Origin: JASLDZ01 sp964244065
GTDB taxonomy: Bacteria > Pseudomonadota > Alphaproteobacteria > Caulobacterales > Caulobacteraceae
Length of the DNA stretch: 64,000 nt
Assembly: GCA_964244065.1 (NCBI GenBank)
Contig: CAXTHH010000002.1
Location: forward strand, 248,001-312,000
Direction: 5' to 3'
The notes beneath the pieces are model-generated. The model searched no databases. It was not told where the DNA came from and saw nothing but the letters and a program-made list of their open reading frames with translations. Below are positions 23,201-31,872 of this stretch, piece by piece; the first letter of the stretch is position 1, and every line of letters begins with the position of its first letter. Both the position numbers and the translations under genes were made by a program.

Positions 23201-24027
23201 TGCGGTCGCCGGTGCTCCTGGCGGCCGCCTTGCCGCTCCTGGCGGCCGCGGCCACGCCCGACGCCCGGGCGCGCCTCGCGGCGCTGAACCGGCGCGAGGC
23301 GGAGCTCTCGGCGCGGATGGGCGCGAACCGGACCGCGCTCGTGCGGCTGCTCTCGGCCCTGGAGAGCGTGCGGCGCGATCCGCCGCCCGCCCTGCTGGTT
23401 CGCCCCGACCGCGCGCGCGACGCCGCCCGCGCCGCCATCCTGCTCAACGCGATCACGCCGGAGCTGCAGCGCCGCGCGCGCCGCTTCGCCGGCGAGGCCG
23501 AGGCGCTGCGCCGCGTCCGGCGGGAGGCCGCGGCCGCGGGCGCCGCCGTGTTCGCCCAGGAGAGCGCGGCCGCGGACGCGCGCCTCGCCGCCGCCCCGCC
23601 GCGCCCACGCCCCGGCGACCTCCTGCCGACCCCTCCCGCACCCGAGCCGACCGCCGGCCCGGCCCCGGCCCGGCTCGCGCCGCCGGTGGACGGCCCTCCC
23701 ACGCTCAGGTTCGGGCAGGCGGGACGCGAGGGCGAGCGCTCGCGGGGCTGGACCTGGGCGGTGGCGCAGGGCGCCCCCGTCCGCGCCCCCGCCTCGGCCG
23801 TGGTGGAGCACGCCGGCCCGCTCCGCGGCCGCGGCCTGGTCACGGTGCTGCGGCTGGACGGGGGCTGGCGCGTGGTCCTCGCGGGCCTGCGCCGGGTGGA
23901 CGCCGGGCCGGGCGCCCGGGTGCGGGCGGGCGAGGAGATCGGGCGCGCGGCGGGCGGCGAGCTCCTGCTGGAGCTGCGACGCGGCGCGGAGCCGGCGGAC
24001 CCCGGGCCGGCGCTGACGGCCCGCTAG
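23200..24027 (+). CDS. EnvC-like murein hydrolase activator (degenerate LytM domain)
   Basis: A 275-residue exported protein: a short signal sequence (LLAAALPLLAAAA), a coiled-coil region rich in Ala/Arg/Glu (about residues 20-130), a Pro/Ala linker, and a C-terminal M23/LytM-like barrel (about 165-270; WTWAVAQGAPVRAPASAVVEHAGPLRGRGLVTVLR). The HxH and HxxxD zinc ligands of active M23 peptidases are absent, as in EnvC-type activators of amidases. It overlaps the rlmH stop by one base, an order known in other alphaproteobacteria. The family assignment is fairly firm; a role in cell separation is inferred. Confidence 0.8.
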   Translation: MRSPVLLAAALPLLAAAATPDARARLAALNRREAELSARMGANRTALVRLLSALESVRRDPPPALLVRPDRARDAARAAILLNAITPELQRRARRFAGEAEALRRVRREAAAAGAAVFAQESAAADARLAAAPPRPRPGDLLPTPPAPEPTAGPAPARLAPPVDGPPTLRFGQAGREGERSRGWTWAVAQGAPVRAPASAVVEHAGPLRGRGLVTVLRLDGGWRVVLAGLRRVDAGPGARVRAGEEIGRAAGGELLLELRRGAEPADPGPALTAR

Positions 24028-24087
24028 CCCGCCTGGATTCAGGCGAATGGGATGAGCGCCGCGGCGAAACCCGCTAAGCCTTCTCCC

Positions 24088-25137
24088 ATGACCAAGACCT
24101 CCGCCGGCCGCTTCTTCGAGGACTTCCGCCTGGGCGAGACCCTGGTCCACGCCACGCCCCGCACGCTCACGGAGGGCGATGCGGCGCTCTACATGGCGCT
24201 GCACGCGCCCCGGCACGCGCCCTTCTCCTCCGCGCCGTTCGCGGCGGCGTGCGGGGTGAGCCCGGCCCCGCTGAACCCGTGGCTCGTGTTCCACACGGTG
24301 TTCGGCAAGACCGTGCCGGACGTGTCGCTGAACGCGGTGGCCAACCTCGGCTACGCGGAGGGGCGCTGGCTCGCCCCCGTGCACGCCGGCGACACGCTGG
24401 GCGCCAGCAGCGAGGTGATCGGGCTCAAGGCGACCTCCAAGGGCGACGCGGGCGTCGTCTATGTGCGCACGACCGGCGTGAACCAGCGCCGCGAGCCGGT
24501 GCTGAGCTACGCCCGCTGGGTGCTGGTGCGGAAGCGGGACCGCGAGGCGGCGAACCCGCCGGAGCACGTGCCGGCGCTCGCGCCCGCCGTGGCCGCGGGC
24601 GATCTGCGCTCGCCGCCCGGACTCGACTTCACCGGCTACGACTGGGCGGCGGCGGGCGCCGCGCACGCCTGGGAGGACTACGCGGTCGGCGAGCGCATCG
24701 ACCACGTCGCCGGCATGGCGGTGGAGGAGGCGGAGGCGCAGATGGCCACCCGCCTCTACCAGAACACGGCCAAGGTGCACTTCAACGCCTTCGAGCGCGC
24801 CCTCGACCCCAGCGGCCGCCGGCTGGTCTACGGCGGCGTGGTGATCTCCACGGCCGCCTCGCTCGCCTTCGACGGGCTGCAGAACGCGGGCTGGGTGCTG
24901 GCGCTGAACGGCGGACGGCACGCCAACCCCTTCTTCGCCGGCGGTACGGTGTTCGCCTGGTCGGAGGTGCTGGACCGCGCGGTGCTCGACGCCGAGCGGC
25001 GGGTCGGCGCCCTGCGCCTGCGGCTGGCCGCCACCGCCGACCGGCCCTGCCACGACTTTCCGGGCTCGGAGGGCCTGCTGCCACCCGAGGTGCTGCTCGA
25101 CCTCGACTACTGGGCGGCGATCCCGATGCGAGGCTAG
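24088..25137 (+). CDS. mch: MaoC-family mesaconyl-CoA hydratase
   Basis: Expected to hydrate mesaconyl-C1-CoA to beta-methylmalyl-CoA in the ethylmalonyl-CoA pathway. The protein has two MaoC/hot-dog halves; the segments SAGRFFEDFRLGETLVHATP, VFHTVFGKTVPDVSLNAVAN, LGYAEGRW and VVYVRTTGVNQR match the mesaconyl-CoA hydratase pattern as I know it from Rhodobacter. I chose the ATG at 24088 (MTKTSAGRFF), which fits the family N-terminus. The ATG at 24052 would add 12 residues and has a better upstream purine run. The rest of the pathway is not in the window, so the role remains an inference. A HIT gene follows 9 nt later. Confidence 0.85.
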   Translation: MTKTSAGRFFEDFRLGETLVHATPRTLTEGDAALYMALHAPRHAPFSSAPFAAACGVSPAPLNPWLVFHTVFGKTVPDVSLNAVANLGYAEGRWLAPVHAGDTLGASSEVIGLKATSKGDAGVVYVRTTGVNQRREPVLSYARWVLVRKRDREAANPPEHVPALAPAVAAGDLRSPPGLDFTGYDWAAAGAAHAWEDYAVGERIDHVAGMAVEEAEAQMATRLYQNTAKVHFNAFERALDPSGRRLVYGGVVISTAASLAFDGLQNAGWVLALNGGRHANPFFAGGTVFAWSEVLDRAVLDAERRVGALRLRLAATADRPCHDFPGSEGLLPPEVLLDLDYWAAIPMRG

Positions 25138-25146
25138 GAGGCGCGG

Positions 25147-25569
25147 ATGAGCTGGCGGCCCGACCCGCGCATCGCCGCGACCTCCGATCCGGCGGCGGAG
25201 CTGGAGCTCTGCCACGTGCGCCTGCAGGACGACGCGCGCTGGCCGTGGCTGGTGCTGCTGCCCCGCGTGGAGGGCGCGACCGAGCTGGAGGATCTCGCCC
25301 CCGCCAACCGGGCCCGGCTGATGGACGAGGTGGTGCGCGCGGGCGCCGCCGTGCGCGCGGCCGGCGAGGCGCTCGGCCTGCCGGTGGACAAGCTGAACGT
25401 GGGCGCCCTCGGCAACGTCGTGCCGCAGCTGCACGTGCACGTGGTGGGGCGGCGGAGGTCGGGCGACCCGGCGGGCTCCGGCCCCGTCTGGGGAGCCGGC
25501 GTGGCCGAGACCTACTCGGCCGAGCGGCGGGCGCCCGTGCTGGAGGCCGTGCGCCGCGTGCTCGGCTGA
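25147..25569 (+). CDS. HIT-family protein
   Basis: A 140-residue histidine-triad superfamily protein, expected to be a nucleotide hydrolase or transferase. The motif region reads NVVPQLHVHVVGRR, so the triad position one His is Gln (QxHxH). This variant recurs in a bacterial HIT subgroup, and catalysis would rely on the remaining His pair. The N-terminal half has LELCHVRLQDDARWPWLVLLPR. It is nine bases after the mesaconyl-CoA hydratase gene and convergent with fur. The substrate is unknown. Confidence 0.85.
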   Translation: MSWRPDPRIAATSDPAAELELCHVRLQDDARWPWLVLLPRVEGATELEDLAPANRARLMDEVVRAGAAVRAAGEALGLPVDKLNVGALGNVVPQLHVHVVGRRRSGDPAGSGPVWGAGVAETYSAERRAPVLEAVRRVLG

Positions 25570-25579
25570 GCGCGGAGGC

Positions 25580-26032
25580 TCAGTGGCTCTTGTCGTCCAT
25601 CGGCACGCCGTAGAGTTCGAGGCGGCACTCCACGAGCCGGTAGCCGAGGCGCTGGGCGATGGCCCGCTTCATCTCCTCGATCTCCTCGTCCACGAACTCG
25701 ATCACCTGGCCCGACTTCAGGTCGATCAGATGGTGGTGGTGCTCGCCGCCCGCCTCCTCGTAGCGCGAGCGGTGGGTGCCGTTCACGTCGCGGAAGTCGT
25801 GGCGGGAGACGATGCCCGCGTCCTCCAGCAGGCGCACGGTGCGGTACACGGTGGCGATGGAGATGTGCGGGTCCACCGCCGAGGCGCGGCGGTAGAGCTC
25901 CTCCACGTCCGGGTGGTCGTTGGCCGTGGACAGCACGCGGGCGATCACCCGGCGCTGCTCGGTCATGCGCATGCCCTTCTCGAGACAGAGCTTCTCGATC
26001 CGGTCGGGGGCGTGGTCGTGGACGGTGTGCAC
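25580..26032 (-). CDS. fur: Ferric uptake regulator Fur (GTG start)
   Basis: An iron- or manganese-responsive repressor. The 150-residue protein has the N-terminal winged helix (DRIEKLCLEKGMRMTEQRRVIARVL, DPHISIATVYRTVRLLEDAGI) and the dimerisation domain with GEHHHHLIDLKSGQVIEF. The CxxC structural zinc site of gamma-proteobacterial Fur is replaced by DLKSG, as is usual in alphaproteobacteria. The GTG at 26032 has GGAG about six bases upstream. The ATG at 26113 would overlap rimI and is less likely. It is 37 nt after rimI on the same strand. Confidence 0.92.
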   Translation of the reverse strand: MHTVHDHAPDRIEKLCLEKGMRMTEQRRVIARVLSTANDHPDVEELYRRASAVDPHISIATVYRTVRLLEDAGIVSRHDFRDVNGTHRSRYEEAGGEHHHHLIDLKSGQVIEFVDEEIEEMKRAIAQRLGYRLVECRLELYGVPMDDKSH

Positions 26033-26069
26033 CGCGGGCTCCGACGCTGGGGTGGACCGCAGGATAGGC

Positions 26070-26516
26070 TCAGACGGGCGGCGTGTTAAGGGCGCGCACC
26101 AGCACCGCCGCATCCACCGCAGGGCCGCCCGGCCGCGCGTAGTAGCCCCGCCGCCGCCCCGCCGTGCGGAAGCCCGAGGCGGCGTAGAGCGCCCGGGCGG
26201 CCGCGTTGTCCTCGGCCACCTCCAGCCGGAGCGTGCGGACGCCCCGCGCGGCGAGCTCCGCCGCGACCGCCTCCAGCAGCGCGCGGCCGAGTCCCTGGCG
26301 GCGGACGGCCGGGCGCACGGCCAGGGTGAGCACCTCGGCCTCGTCGACCACCGCCTGCGCCAGGATGAAGCCGTCCCCCGAAGCCAGCGCCAGGGCGCCC
26401 GGGGTGCGCAGCAGGCTGGCGAAGGCGACGCCGTCCCACGGGCGGTCGAACGCCTCGGCGTGGAGGGCGGCCAGGGCCGGCGCGGCGTCGGGGCCGACCT
26501 GCGCGATCGGGGTCAC
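26070..26516 (-). CDS. rimI: GNAT acetyltransferase, RimI-like (GTG start)
   Basis: A 148-residue N-acetyltransferase; RimI acetylates the N-terminus of ribosomal protein bS18. The acetyl-CoA loop is VRRQGLGRALLEAV, preceded by EAEVLTLAVRP and followed by LEVAEDNAAARALYAASGFRTAGRRRGYY. The tsaB-rimI-fur order supports the RimI name, although GNAT substrates cannot be read from sequence. The start is GTG. Between tsaB and this gene sits a 126-bp inverted-repeat element. Confidence 0.87.
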   Translation of the reverse strand: MTPIAQVGPDAAPALAALHAEAFDRPWDGVAFASLLRTPGALALASGDGFILAQAVVDEAEVLTLAVRPAVRRQGLGRALLEAVAAELAARGVRTLRLEVAEDNAAARALYAASGFRTAGRRRGYYARPGGPAVDAAVLVRALNTPPV

Positions 26517-26546
26517 GCCCTCGGCTCGATGCGCGATCGCCCCACC

Positions 26547-26672
26547 CTCCGCTCATCCCGGCGAAGGCCGGGGACCAGTTCCGCCGTTGGTCCCGCGCTC
26601 GGCGTCGAGATGGCGAGGGTCTGCATCACCGCTCCCGCAACTGGGTCCCGGCGTTCGCCGGGATGAGCGGAG
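26547..26672. repeat. Inverted-repeat element within the tsaB-rimI block (TCATCCC family)
   Basis: Two 34-bp arms in inverted orientation (26547-26580 and 26639-26672) with a few mismatches. Each arm contains a TCCCGGCG/CGCCGGGA-type hairpin preceded by CTCCGCTCA. The interior is 58 bp. It is the same family as 14054-14150. It lies between two co-directional genes and would form a strong hairpin in their mRNA. Confidence 0.75.
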
Positions 26673-26681
26673 GGATTGAGC

Positions 26682-27326
26682 TCAGCACTGTGTGCGGAGC
26701 GCGAGGCCGCGCTCGGCCAGGGTGCGGGCGTCGGGCGCACGCATGTACAGGGGCGCGGGCGGGCCCTCCGGCTCGGGGCGTGCGGCGCAGAGACGGGCCA
26801 GGGCGGCGGGGTCGGGCCAGGCGCGCGGATCGATCTCGGCCCCCGGCGCGCGCTCCGCGAGGCGGGCGGCCCCCGGCCCGACCAGCCGGAGGACGCCGGC
26901 GAGGTCCGCCGCCTCGGGGGCCACCAGCGCCGGCGGCCCGAGCGGCGCGCCGTCGCGGAACCGCTGCGCATAGAGCCGGTCCTGCGGCGCGGAGATCACG
27001 GCCAGCGCCTCGCCCACCGTTCCCGCCGCCAGCGCCTCCAGCGAGGAGACCCCCACGCATGGTCGCCCGAGCGCCAGCGCCATCGTCCGCGCGAAGGCCA
27101 GCCCCACGCGCAGGCCGGTGAAGGAGCCGGGGCCCACGGTCACGCCGACCCGTCGCAGGTCGGGGAAGCCGACGCCCGCGTCGTGCATCACCGCCTGCAC
27201 CAGCGGGGCGAGCCGCTCCTGGTGCCCGCGGGTCATCGGCTCGGCGCGGGTGGCGAGCACCCGGTCGCGTTCGACCACCGCGGCCGAGCAGGCGCCCAGC
27301 GCCGTGTCGAGGGCCAGCGTCGGCAC
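26682..27326 (-). CDS. tsaB: tRNA threonylcarbamoyladenosine modification protein TsaB (GTG start)
   Basis: The non-catalytic partner of TsaD in t6A37 synthesis on ANN-decoding tRNAs. The 214-residue ASKHA-fold protein shows LALDTALGACSAAVV, GHQERLAPLVQAVM, VGVTVGPGSFTGLRVGLAFAR and GVSSLEALA. The GTG start lies three bases after the stop of the nitroreductase gene, so it is probably in the same transcript. tsaD is not in the window. Confidence 0.93.
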   Translation of the reverse strand: MPTLALDTALGACSAAVVERDRVLATRAEPMTRGHQERLAPLVQAVMHDAGVGFPDLRRVGVTVGPGSFTGLRVGLAFARTMALALGRPCVGVSSLEALAAGTVGEALAVISAPQDRLYAQRFRDGAPLGPPALVAPEAADLAGVLRLVGPGAARLAERAPGAEIDPRAWPDPAALARLCAARPEPEGPPAPLYMRAPDARTLAERGLALRTQC

Positions 27327-27329
27327 CGG

Positions 27330-27920
27330 TCAGACGACCTGGGCGGCCTCGTCGAAGTCCAGCCGCGGCGAGCGGGCGAACGGCTCGTCCACGCCATGGC
27401 CCAGGGCGCAGAGGAAGTTGGCGCGCACCGCCGTGCCCGCGAAGAACTCGCGCGTGACCCCGTCGGCGTCGAAGCCCGACATGGCGCCGCAGTCCAGGCC
27501 CAGCGCCCGGGCGGCGATCATCAGGTAGGCGCCCTGGAGCGTCGCGTTGCGGAACGCGGCCTCCTGCCGGGCCGCGCTGTCCGACGCGCCGAACCAGTCC
27601 TTGGCGCCCGGGTTGTGCGGGAACAGCTTGGGCATGTGCCGCGGAAACTCGAGGTCCGACCCCACGATGGCGATGCAGGGGGCCGCCAGGGCCTTCTGGT
27701 TGCCCGCGGACAGCAGCGGGGCGAGCCGGGCCCTGCCCTCCGCCGAGGTCACGAACACGAAGCGGGCGGGCGAGCTGTTGGCGCTGGTGGGGCCGAACTT
27801 CAGGAGGTCGTAGAGCTCGCGCCAGGTGCTCTGCGGCAGCGCCTCCTCGCGCCAGGCGTTGCGCGAGCGGGCGGTGCGGAACAGCTGGTCGAGGGCGGGC
27901 CCGTCGAGCGGCGCGCTCAA
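27330..27920 (-). CDS. Nitroreductase, RutE/malonic-semialdehyde-reductase type (TTG start)
   Basis: A flavin-dependent oxidoreductase; the RutE subgroup reduces 3-oxopropanoate or similar. The product from TTG 27920 is 196 residues, the RutE length, with LDQLFRTARSRNAW, YDLLKFGPTSANSSPARFVFV, PHNPGAKDWF and LGLDCGAMSGFDADGV. The TTG overlaps the nifU-like stop as TTGA (27917-27920), which supports this start; the frame also runs open upstream into nifU but is unrelated there. The rut operon itself is absent, so the physiological substrate is open. Confidence 0.9.
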   Translation of the reverse strand: MSAPLDGPALDQLFRTARSRNAWREEALPQSTWRELYDLLKFGPTSANSSPARFVFVTSAEGRARLAPLLSAGNQKALAAPCIAIVGSDLEFPRHMPKLFPHNPGAKDWFGASDSAARQEAAFRNATLQGAYLMIAARALGLDCGAMSGFDADGVTREFFAGTAVRANFLCALGHGVDEPFARSPRLDFDEAAQVV

Positions 27921-28498
27921 AGCGCCTGCTCCACGCGCGTCACCTCGGGCACGTAGCGCTTCAGCATGGTCTCCACGCCCGCCTTGAGCGTGGCGGAGGA
28001 GGAGGGGCAGCCCGCGCAGGCCCCGCGCATGTGCAGCCACACCACGCCGCTCTCCGGCTCGAAGCGGCTGAACAGGATGTCGCCCCCGTCCTGCGCCACG
28101 GCGGGCCGGATGCGGGTGTCCAGGAGGTCCTTGATCTCCGCCACCACCTGCGCCGCGTCGCCCTCGTACACGCCCTCGTCGCCGTGGCTGTCGCCCGCCG
28201 CCTCGCCGCCCTCGGCGATCACGGGGCGGCCGCTGGAGAAGTGCTCCATCACGGCGGCCAGGATCGGCGCCTTCAGGTGGCGCCAGTCCACGTCGCCGGC
28301 GTGCTTGGTCACGGTCAGGAAGTCGGAGCCGAAGTAGACCCTGGCGACCCCGTCGATATCGAACAGGCTCAGCGCCAGCGGCGAGGCGCCCGCCTCCTCC
28401 GCGTTGCGGAACTCGCGCGCGCCCGCGCCCAGCACCTCTCGGCCCGGGATGAACTTGAGCGTGAGCGGGTTGGGGGTGGTCTCGGTCTGGATGAACAC
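27917..28498 (-). CDS. NifU-family Fe-S scaffold protein (GTG start)
   Basis: A 193-residue iron-sulfur cluster carrier of the Nfu type. The N-terminal Nfu_N domain begins FIQTETTPNPLTLKFIPG and the C-terminal NifU domain carries the cluster-binding CxxC in GACAGCPSSSATLK. The GTG at 28498 places the family's FIQTE start at residue 2; a longer frame to 28960 lacks homology. It leads the minus-strand nifU-nitroreductase-tsaB-rimI-fur set and is divergent from the GtrB-like glycosyltransferase 121 nt away. Confidence 0.92.
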   Translation of the reverse strand: MFIQTETTPNPLTLKFIPGREVLGAGAREFRNAEEAGASPLALSLFDIDGVARVYFGSDFLTVTKHAGDVDWRHLKAPILAAVMEHFSSGRPVIAEGGEAAGDSHGDEGVYEGDAAQVVAEIKDLLDTRIRPAVAQDGGDILFSRFEPESGVVWLHMRGACAGCPSSSATLKAGVETMLKRYVPEVTRVEQAL

Positions 28499-28619
28499 GG
28501 TCGGGCTCCGGCGGTCGGCTCCGATGTGGCGCGGGCGGCGGGCCGGCGCAATAGCGACAGGCGCGGTTGCGGTTCGCGCTCCCTTGACGGGCGCGGAAGG
28601 CGCGGACACCCCTTCCGCC

Positions 28620-29621
28620 ATGACCGACGACGCGCCCGCGCCGCCCGCCGCCCCCGCCGGGAAGGTCCGCTCGCGGGCGGGCCGGCGCCTGTCCGTGGTG
28701 GTGCCCGCGCACGACGAAGCGCCGGTGCTGGACCTGTTCTTCGCCCGCCTGACCCCCGTGCTGGAGGGGCTGGGCGTGGCGTGGGAGGTGGTGGCGGTGG
28801 ACGACGGCAGCCGCGACGCCACGGTCGCCGGCCTCTTGCGCCACCGCGCCCGCGACGGGCGCATCAAGCTGCTCAGCCTGTCGCGCAACTTCGGCAAGGA
28901 GCTGGCGCTCACCGCCGGCCTGGACGCCGCGACGGGCGACATGGTCGTGCCCATCGACATGGACCTGCAGGACCCGCCGGAGCTGATCGCCCAGTTCCTC
29001 GACCGGTGGGAAGAGGGGTTCGACGTCGCCTACGGCGTCCGCGTCGACCGCTCCACCGATACGGCGGCCAAGCGGGCCACCGCCCGCGCCTTCTACCGGC
29101 TGTTCAACCGCGTCAGCGACGTGAGCATGCCCGCCGACGCCGGCGACTTCCGCCTGATGGACCGCCGGGTGGTGGACGCCCTGAAGGCGCTGCCCGAGCG
29201 CAACCGCTTCAACAAGGGCCTGTTCGCCTGGGTGGGCTATCGCCAGGCGGCGGTGCCCTACGCCCGCGAGGCCCGGGCGGCGGGCTCCAGCTCCTGGCGC
29301 TGGTGGCGCCTGTGGAACTTCGCCCTGGACGGCATCGTCGCCTTCTCGTCGGCGCCCATCCGCATCTGGACGTACGTCGGCGCCCTCCTGGGCCTGGCGG
29401 CCATCTCCCTAGCCGCGTGGATCGCCGTCCGCACCCTGGTGGAGGGCGTCGACACCCCGGGCTACGCCTCCCTGGCGGTCTTCGTGCTGTTCGGCTCCGG
29501 CGTGCAGATGCTCGCCATCGGCATGCTCGGCGAATACGTGGCCCGCATCTACCACGAGGTGAAACGCCGCCCCCTGTACCTGGTGCAGGCGGCGGAGGGC
29601 GTGGACCCGCCGCGACGCTGA
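28620..29621 (+). CDS. Family 2 glycosyltransferase, GtrB/DPM1-like polyprenyl-phosphate sugar transferase
   Basis: Expected to move a sugar from a nucleotide donor to undecaprenyl phosphate at the inner membrane. The 333-residue protein has a GT-A domain (about residues 25-250; LSVVVPAHDEAPVL, VAVDDGSRDATVA, the metal-binding region PIDMDLQDPPELI, YGVRVDRSTDTAAKRATARAFYRLFN) and two C-terminal helices (about 245-265 and 280-305). The ATG at 28620 is chosen because the longer frame runs into nifU sequence. It faces two large polytopic proteins that could use its lipid-linked product. No GtrA flippase is seen. Confidence 0.9.
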   Translation: MTDDAPAPPAAPAGKVRSRAGRRLSVVVPAHDEAPVLDLFFARLTPVLEGLGVAWEVVAVDDGSRDATVAGLLRHRARDGRIKLLSLSRNFGKELALTAGLDAATGDMVVPIDMDLQDPPELIAQFLDRWEEGFDVAYGVRVDRSTDTAAKRATARAFYRLFNRVSDVSMPADAGDFRLMDRRVVDALKALPERNRFNKGLFAWVGYRQAAVPYAREARAAGSSSWRWWRLWNFALDGIVAFSSAPIRIWTYVGALLGLAAISLAAWIAVRTLVEGVDTPGYASLAVFVLFGSGVQMLAIGMLGEYVARIYHEVKRRPLYLVQAAEGVDPPRR

Positions 29622-29648
29622 GGCGGACAGCCGCGCCTCTGCGCCTGG

Positions 29649-31868
29649 CTAGCGCGCCTGGAACACGACCGCGCGTCTCACGCCGATGCCGAGCCTGCGG
29701 GAGTCGTAGCCCACGCCGACGACCACATCCGGGGAGACGGCGTCCGGCAGGTCTATGACGACCTCCAGCGGCGCGCGGGGGTCGAGCAAGTCGGCGGGTA
29801 TGGTCACGCGATATCCGGAGTACCCGCCGTCCTCCAGCCTCCACTCGATCAGCCGCCGCCCTCGAACGGACACCTGCGCGCGCTGCGGAGCACGCCCAGG
29901 CGGGATGTAGCCCAGCGCCTCGAGACTCATCAGCACGGGCGTCCCCGGCGCGGCGGCGACGGCGGGCAGTCGAAGAACGGCGCGAGGTCCGTCGGACCAG
30001 ACGCCTGTGCGCTCGGGCTTCGACCAGCCGGTCAGCAGGGCGACACGGCCGACCCGCGTGGTCAGGGCGACGTCCGCCAGCACCTTCCCGTCCTCGGTGA
30101 GCTGCGCGCCGTGCACGTGCGTCAGCCCCGGTACGCCGGCGAGGTCACGGCCGCAGAACCAGGCCTTGCCTGCGGCGTAGCAGTCGGTGCGGCCGGAGAA
30201 GCGGGCGGTGAGGGGAGTCGGGCCCGCGTTCTCGCCCATCACCACGGTGACGCGCCGGTCGCCCGGTGCTGCGTCGCTCAGGGCGTCCACGGGCGGCGGC
30301 TCGCCGCAGGATCTGGTCGAGCCGCGGGCCGTCGACGCGGAGTTGGTGAAGGCGTGTCGCCGCTGCGCCGCCAACGACAGCTGCCTGATGATCACCTGAT
30401 TGTACCAGGAGCCGGTGCAGAAGTAGGTCGGGTAAGCGCGATAGCCCCGCCCCTCGAACGCCGCACCCGTCACGGCCGCGGGGATCACCAGGGGCTCGCT
30501 GCGGCCGAAGCGCTGGTGCAGAGCGCGCAGCAGTTCGGAGCTGTCGGCCAGTTGTAGAAGGAGCACGAGGCCCAGCAGCCCCGTGCGCAGGGCTGGGCCG
30601 CGCAAACGGTCCAGCCCGACGACGCCGAAGGCCAGCGCGGCATACCCCACCGTCCAGAAGAAGCGGCCGTGCGCCCGGAACAGCGCCAGCGGCTCGGCCC
30701 AGTCGCCGGTGGGCAAGGGGAGGTTCCAAACGCGCGCGTACCCGAGCCAGCCCCGGGGACCCAGCGCGTACAGGGTGAGCAGGACGAGCGCGGCCCCGAG
30801 CGGCCCCCAACGCCGCAGCGCGTCGCGTGAGCCTTCAACCTCGCGATCGGCCGCTCGCAACGAGAGCGGGCGGACGTGGCTCAGCCCCGCTATCGCCAGC
30901 GCCAGCAGGACGCCGGCGCCGAGGTAGTTGTGACCTTCGAAGATTTGGCCGCCGGTGGGGTCGAAGGGGTGCGTGAACCAGGCGCCCGTCCAGCGCTGGC
31001 CCGCAAGCCAGGAGGCTTGCGGAAGCACGGGGCCGACCAGGTTCATCTCGTAATAGCCAAGCGCGGCCATGCCGCCGGACTCGCCGCGGCCGACGAAGTA
31101 GCCGAAGCCCCAGGCGGTCGCGCCCACCGCCGCGACGTAGGCCGCCCCCGCGGTCAGCCCGCGCCACAAGGCTCCGGGGCGGCGCTGCAGGACCTCGCCG
31201 CCGAGCGCGGCGGCCAGCATCAGCGTGACAGGCGGCACGTGATAGGCGTGGGTCGCCGTCGCGAGCGCGCCGAGACCGACGAACGCGGCCGCCACCGGCC
31301 GGCCGAGCCCCTTGCGAACGGCGTGGACCGCGCAGGCGAGCGCGGCGATCTCGAGCGCGTGGCCGGACAGCGCGATGTGGCCGATCTGCCGGCTCAGGAA
31401 CGAGGGCGTGAGCAGGGCCAGCGCGGCGCCGACGAACAGCGTCCAACGCCGCGCAACGCCGCACGCCCGCAGGAGGAGGTACATGGCCGCCGCCTGCGCG
31501 ACCCAGGCGATCAGCAGGAAGGTCCCGAGCAGGCTGAGGTGCGGGCCAAGGTGCGTCAGCTTCAGCAGCGCCGTGAGCCACGGGATGGAGTCGGTGTAGA
31601 CGATGGACACCGGCGCAGGCGCCGTCAGCGAGCGCACGACCCCGAACGGCAAACCCCAGGGTTCCCGGAGCGCGGCGAGCTCCCCGGCGATCATCTGCCC
31701 CATGTCGCCATGGGGGTTGGCCCAATAGGCGGCCTTCGCGCCCACCAGCCGCCCGCCCAAGGTCAGGTGAAACAGCGCCAGCGCGAGGGCCAGGGCAGCC
31801 CACAGCGCCGGCTGTGGCGAGCGCACAGAGCGCCGGAGACGGTCCTTCAGGCGCTCCCCCGCGGTCAT
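29649..31868 (-). CDS. Polytopic membrane protein, GT-C/DUF6311-like, with C-terminal extracytoplasmic domain
   Basis: A 739-residue inner-membrane protein with about 11-13 predicted helices (residues 20-450) and a large soluble C-terminus. The first loop contains WANPHGDMGQMIAGELAAL and IVYTDSIPWLTALLKL, features I associate with DUF6311-type membrane glycosyltransferases. The tail (about 600-739) begins TGWSKPERTGVWSDGPRAVL and ends DSRRLGIGVRRAVVF; a related tail occurs in the next gene. It follows that gene by four bases. Sugar-transferase function is inferred from topology and context. Confidence 0.72.
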   Translation of the reverse strand: MTAGERLKDRLRRSVRSPQPALWAALALALALFHLTLGGRLVGAKAAYWANPHGDMGQMIAGELAALREPWGLPFGVVRSLTAPAPVSIVYTDSIPWLTALLKLTHLGPHLSLLGTFLLIAWVAQAAAMYLLLRACGVARRWTLFVGAALALLTPSFLSRQIGHIALSGHALEIAALACAVHAVRKGLGRPVAAAFVGLGALATATHAYHVPPVTLMLAAALGGEVLQRRPGALWRGLTAGAAYVAAVGATAWGFGYFVGRGESGGMAALGYYEMNLVGPVLPQASWLAGQRWTGAWFTHPFDPTGGQIFEGHNYLGAGVLLALAIAGLSHVRPLSLRAADREVEGSRDALRRWGPLGAALVLLTLYALGPRGWLGYARVWNLPLPTGDWAEPLALFRAHGRFFWTVGYAALAFGVVGLDRLRGPALRTGLLGLVLLLQLADSSELLRALHQRFGRSEPLVIPAAVTGAAFEGRGYRAYPTYFCTGSWYNQVIIRQLSLAAQRRHAFTNSASTARGSTRSCGEPPPVDALSDAAPGDRRVTVVMGENAGPTPLTARFSGRTDCYAAGKAWFCGRDLAGVPGLTHVHGAQLTEDGKVLADVALTTRVGRVALLTGWSKPERTGVWSDGPRAVLRLPAVAAAPGTPVLMSLEALGYIPPGRAPQRAQVSVRGRRLIEWRLEDGGYSGYRVTIPADLLDPRAPLEVVIDLPDAVSPDVVVGVGYDSRRLGIGVRRAVVFQAR

Positions 31869-31872
31869 GCGA

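Noticed and set aside
25440..25470. HIT protein as a catalytically dead copy because the first His is Gln
   Set aside because: The QxHxH form recurs in a bacterial HIT subgroup, so I treat it as a subfamily feature and not damage.
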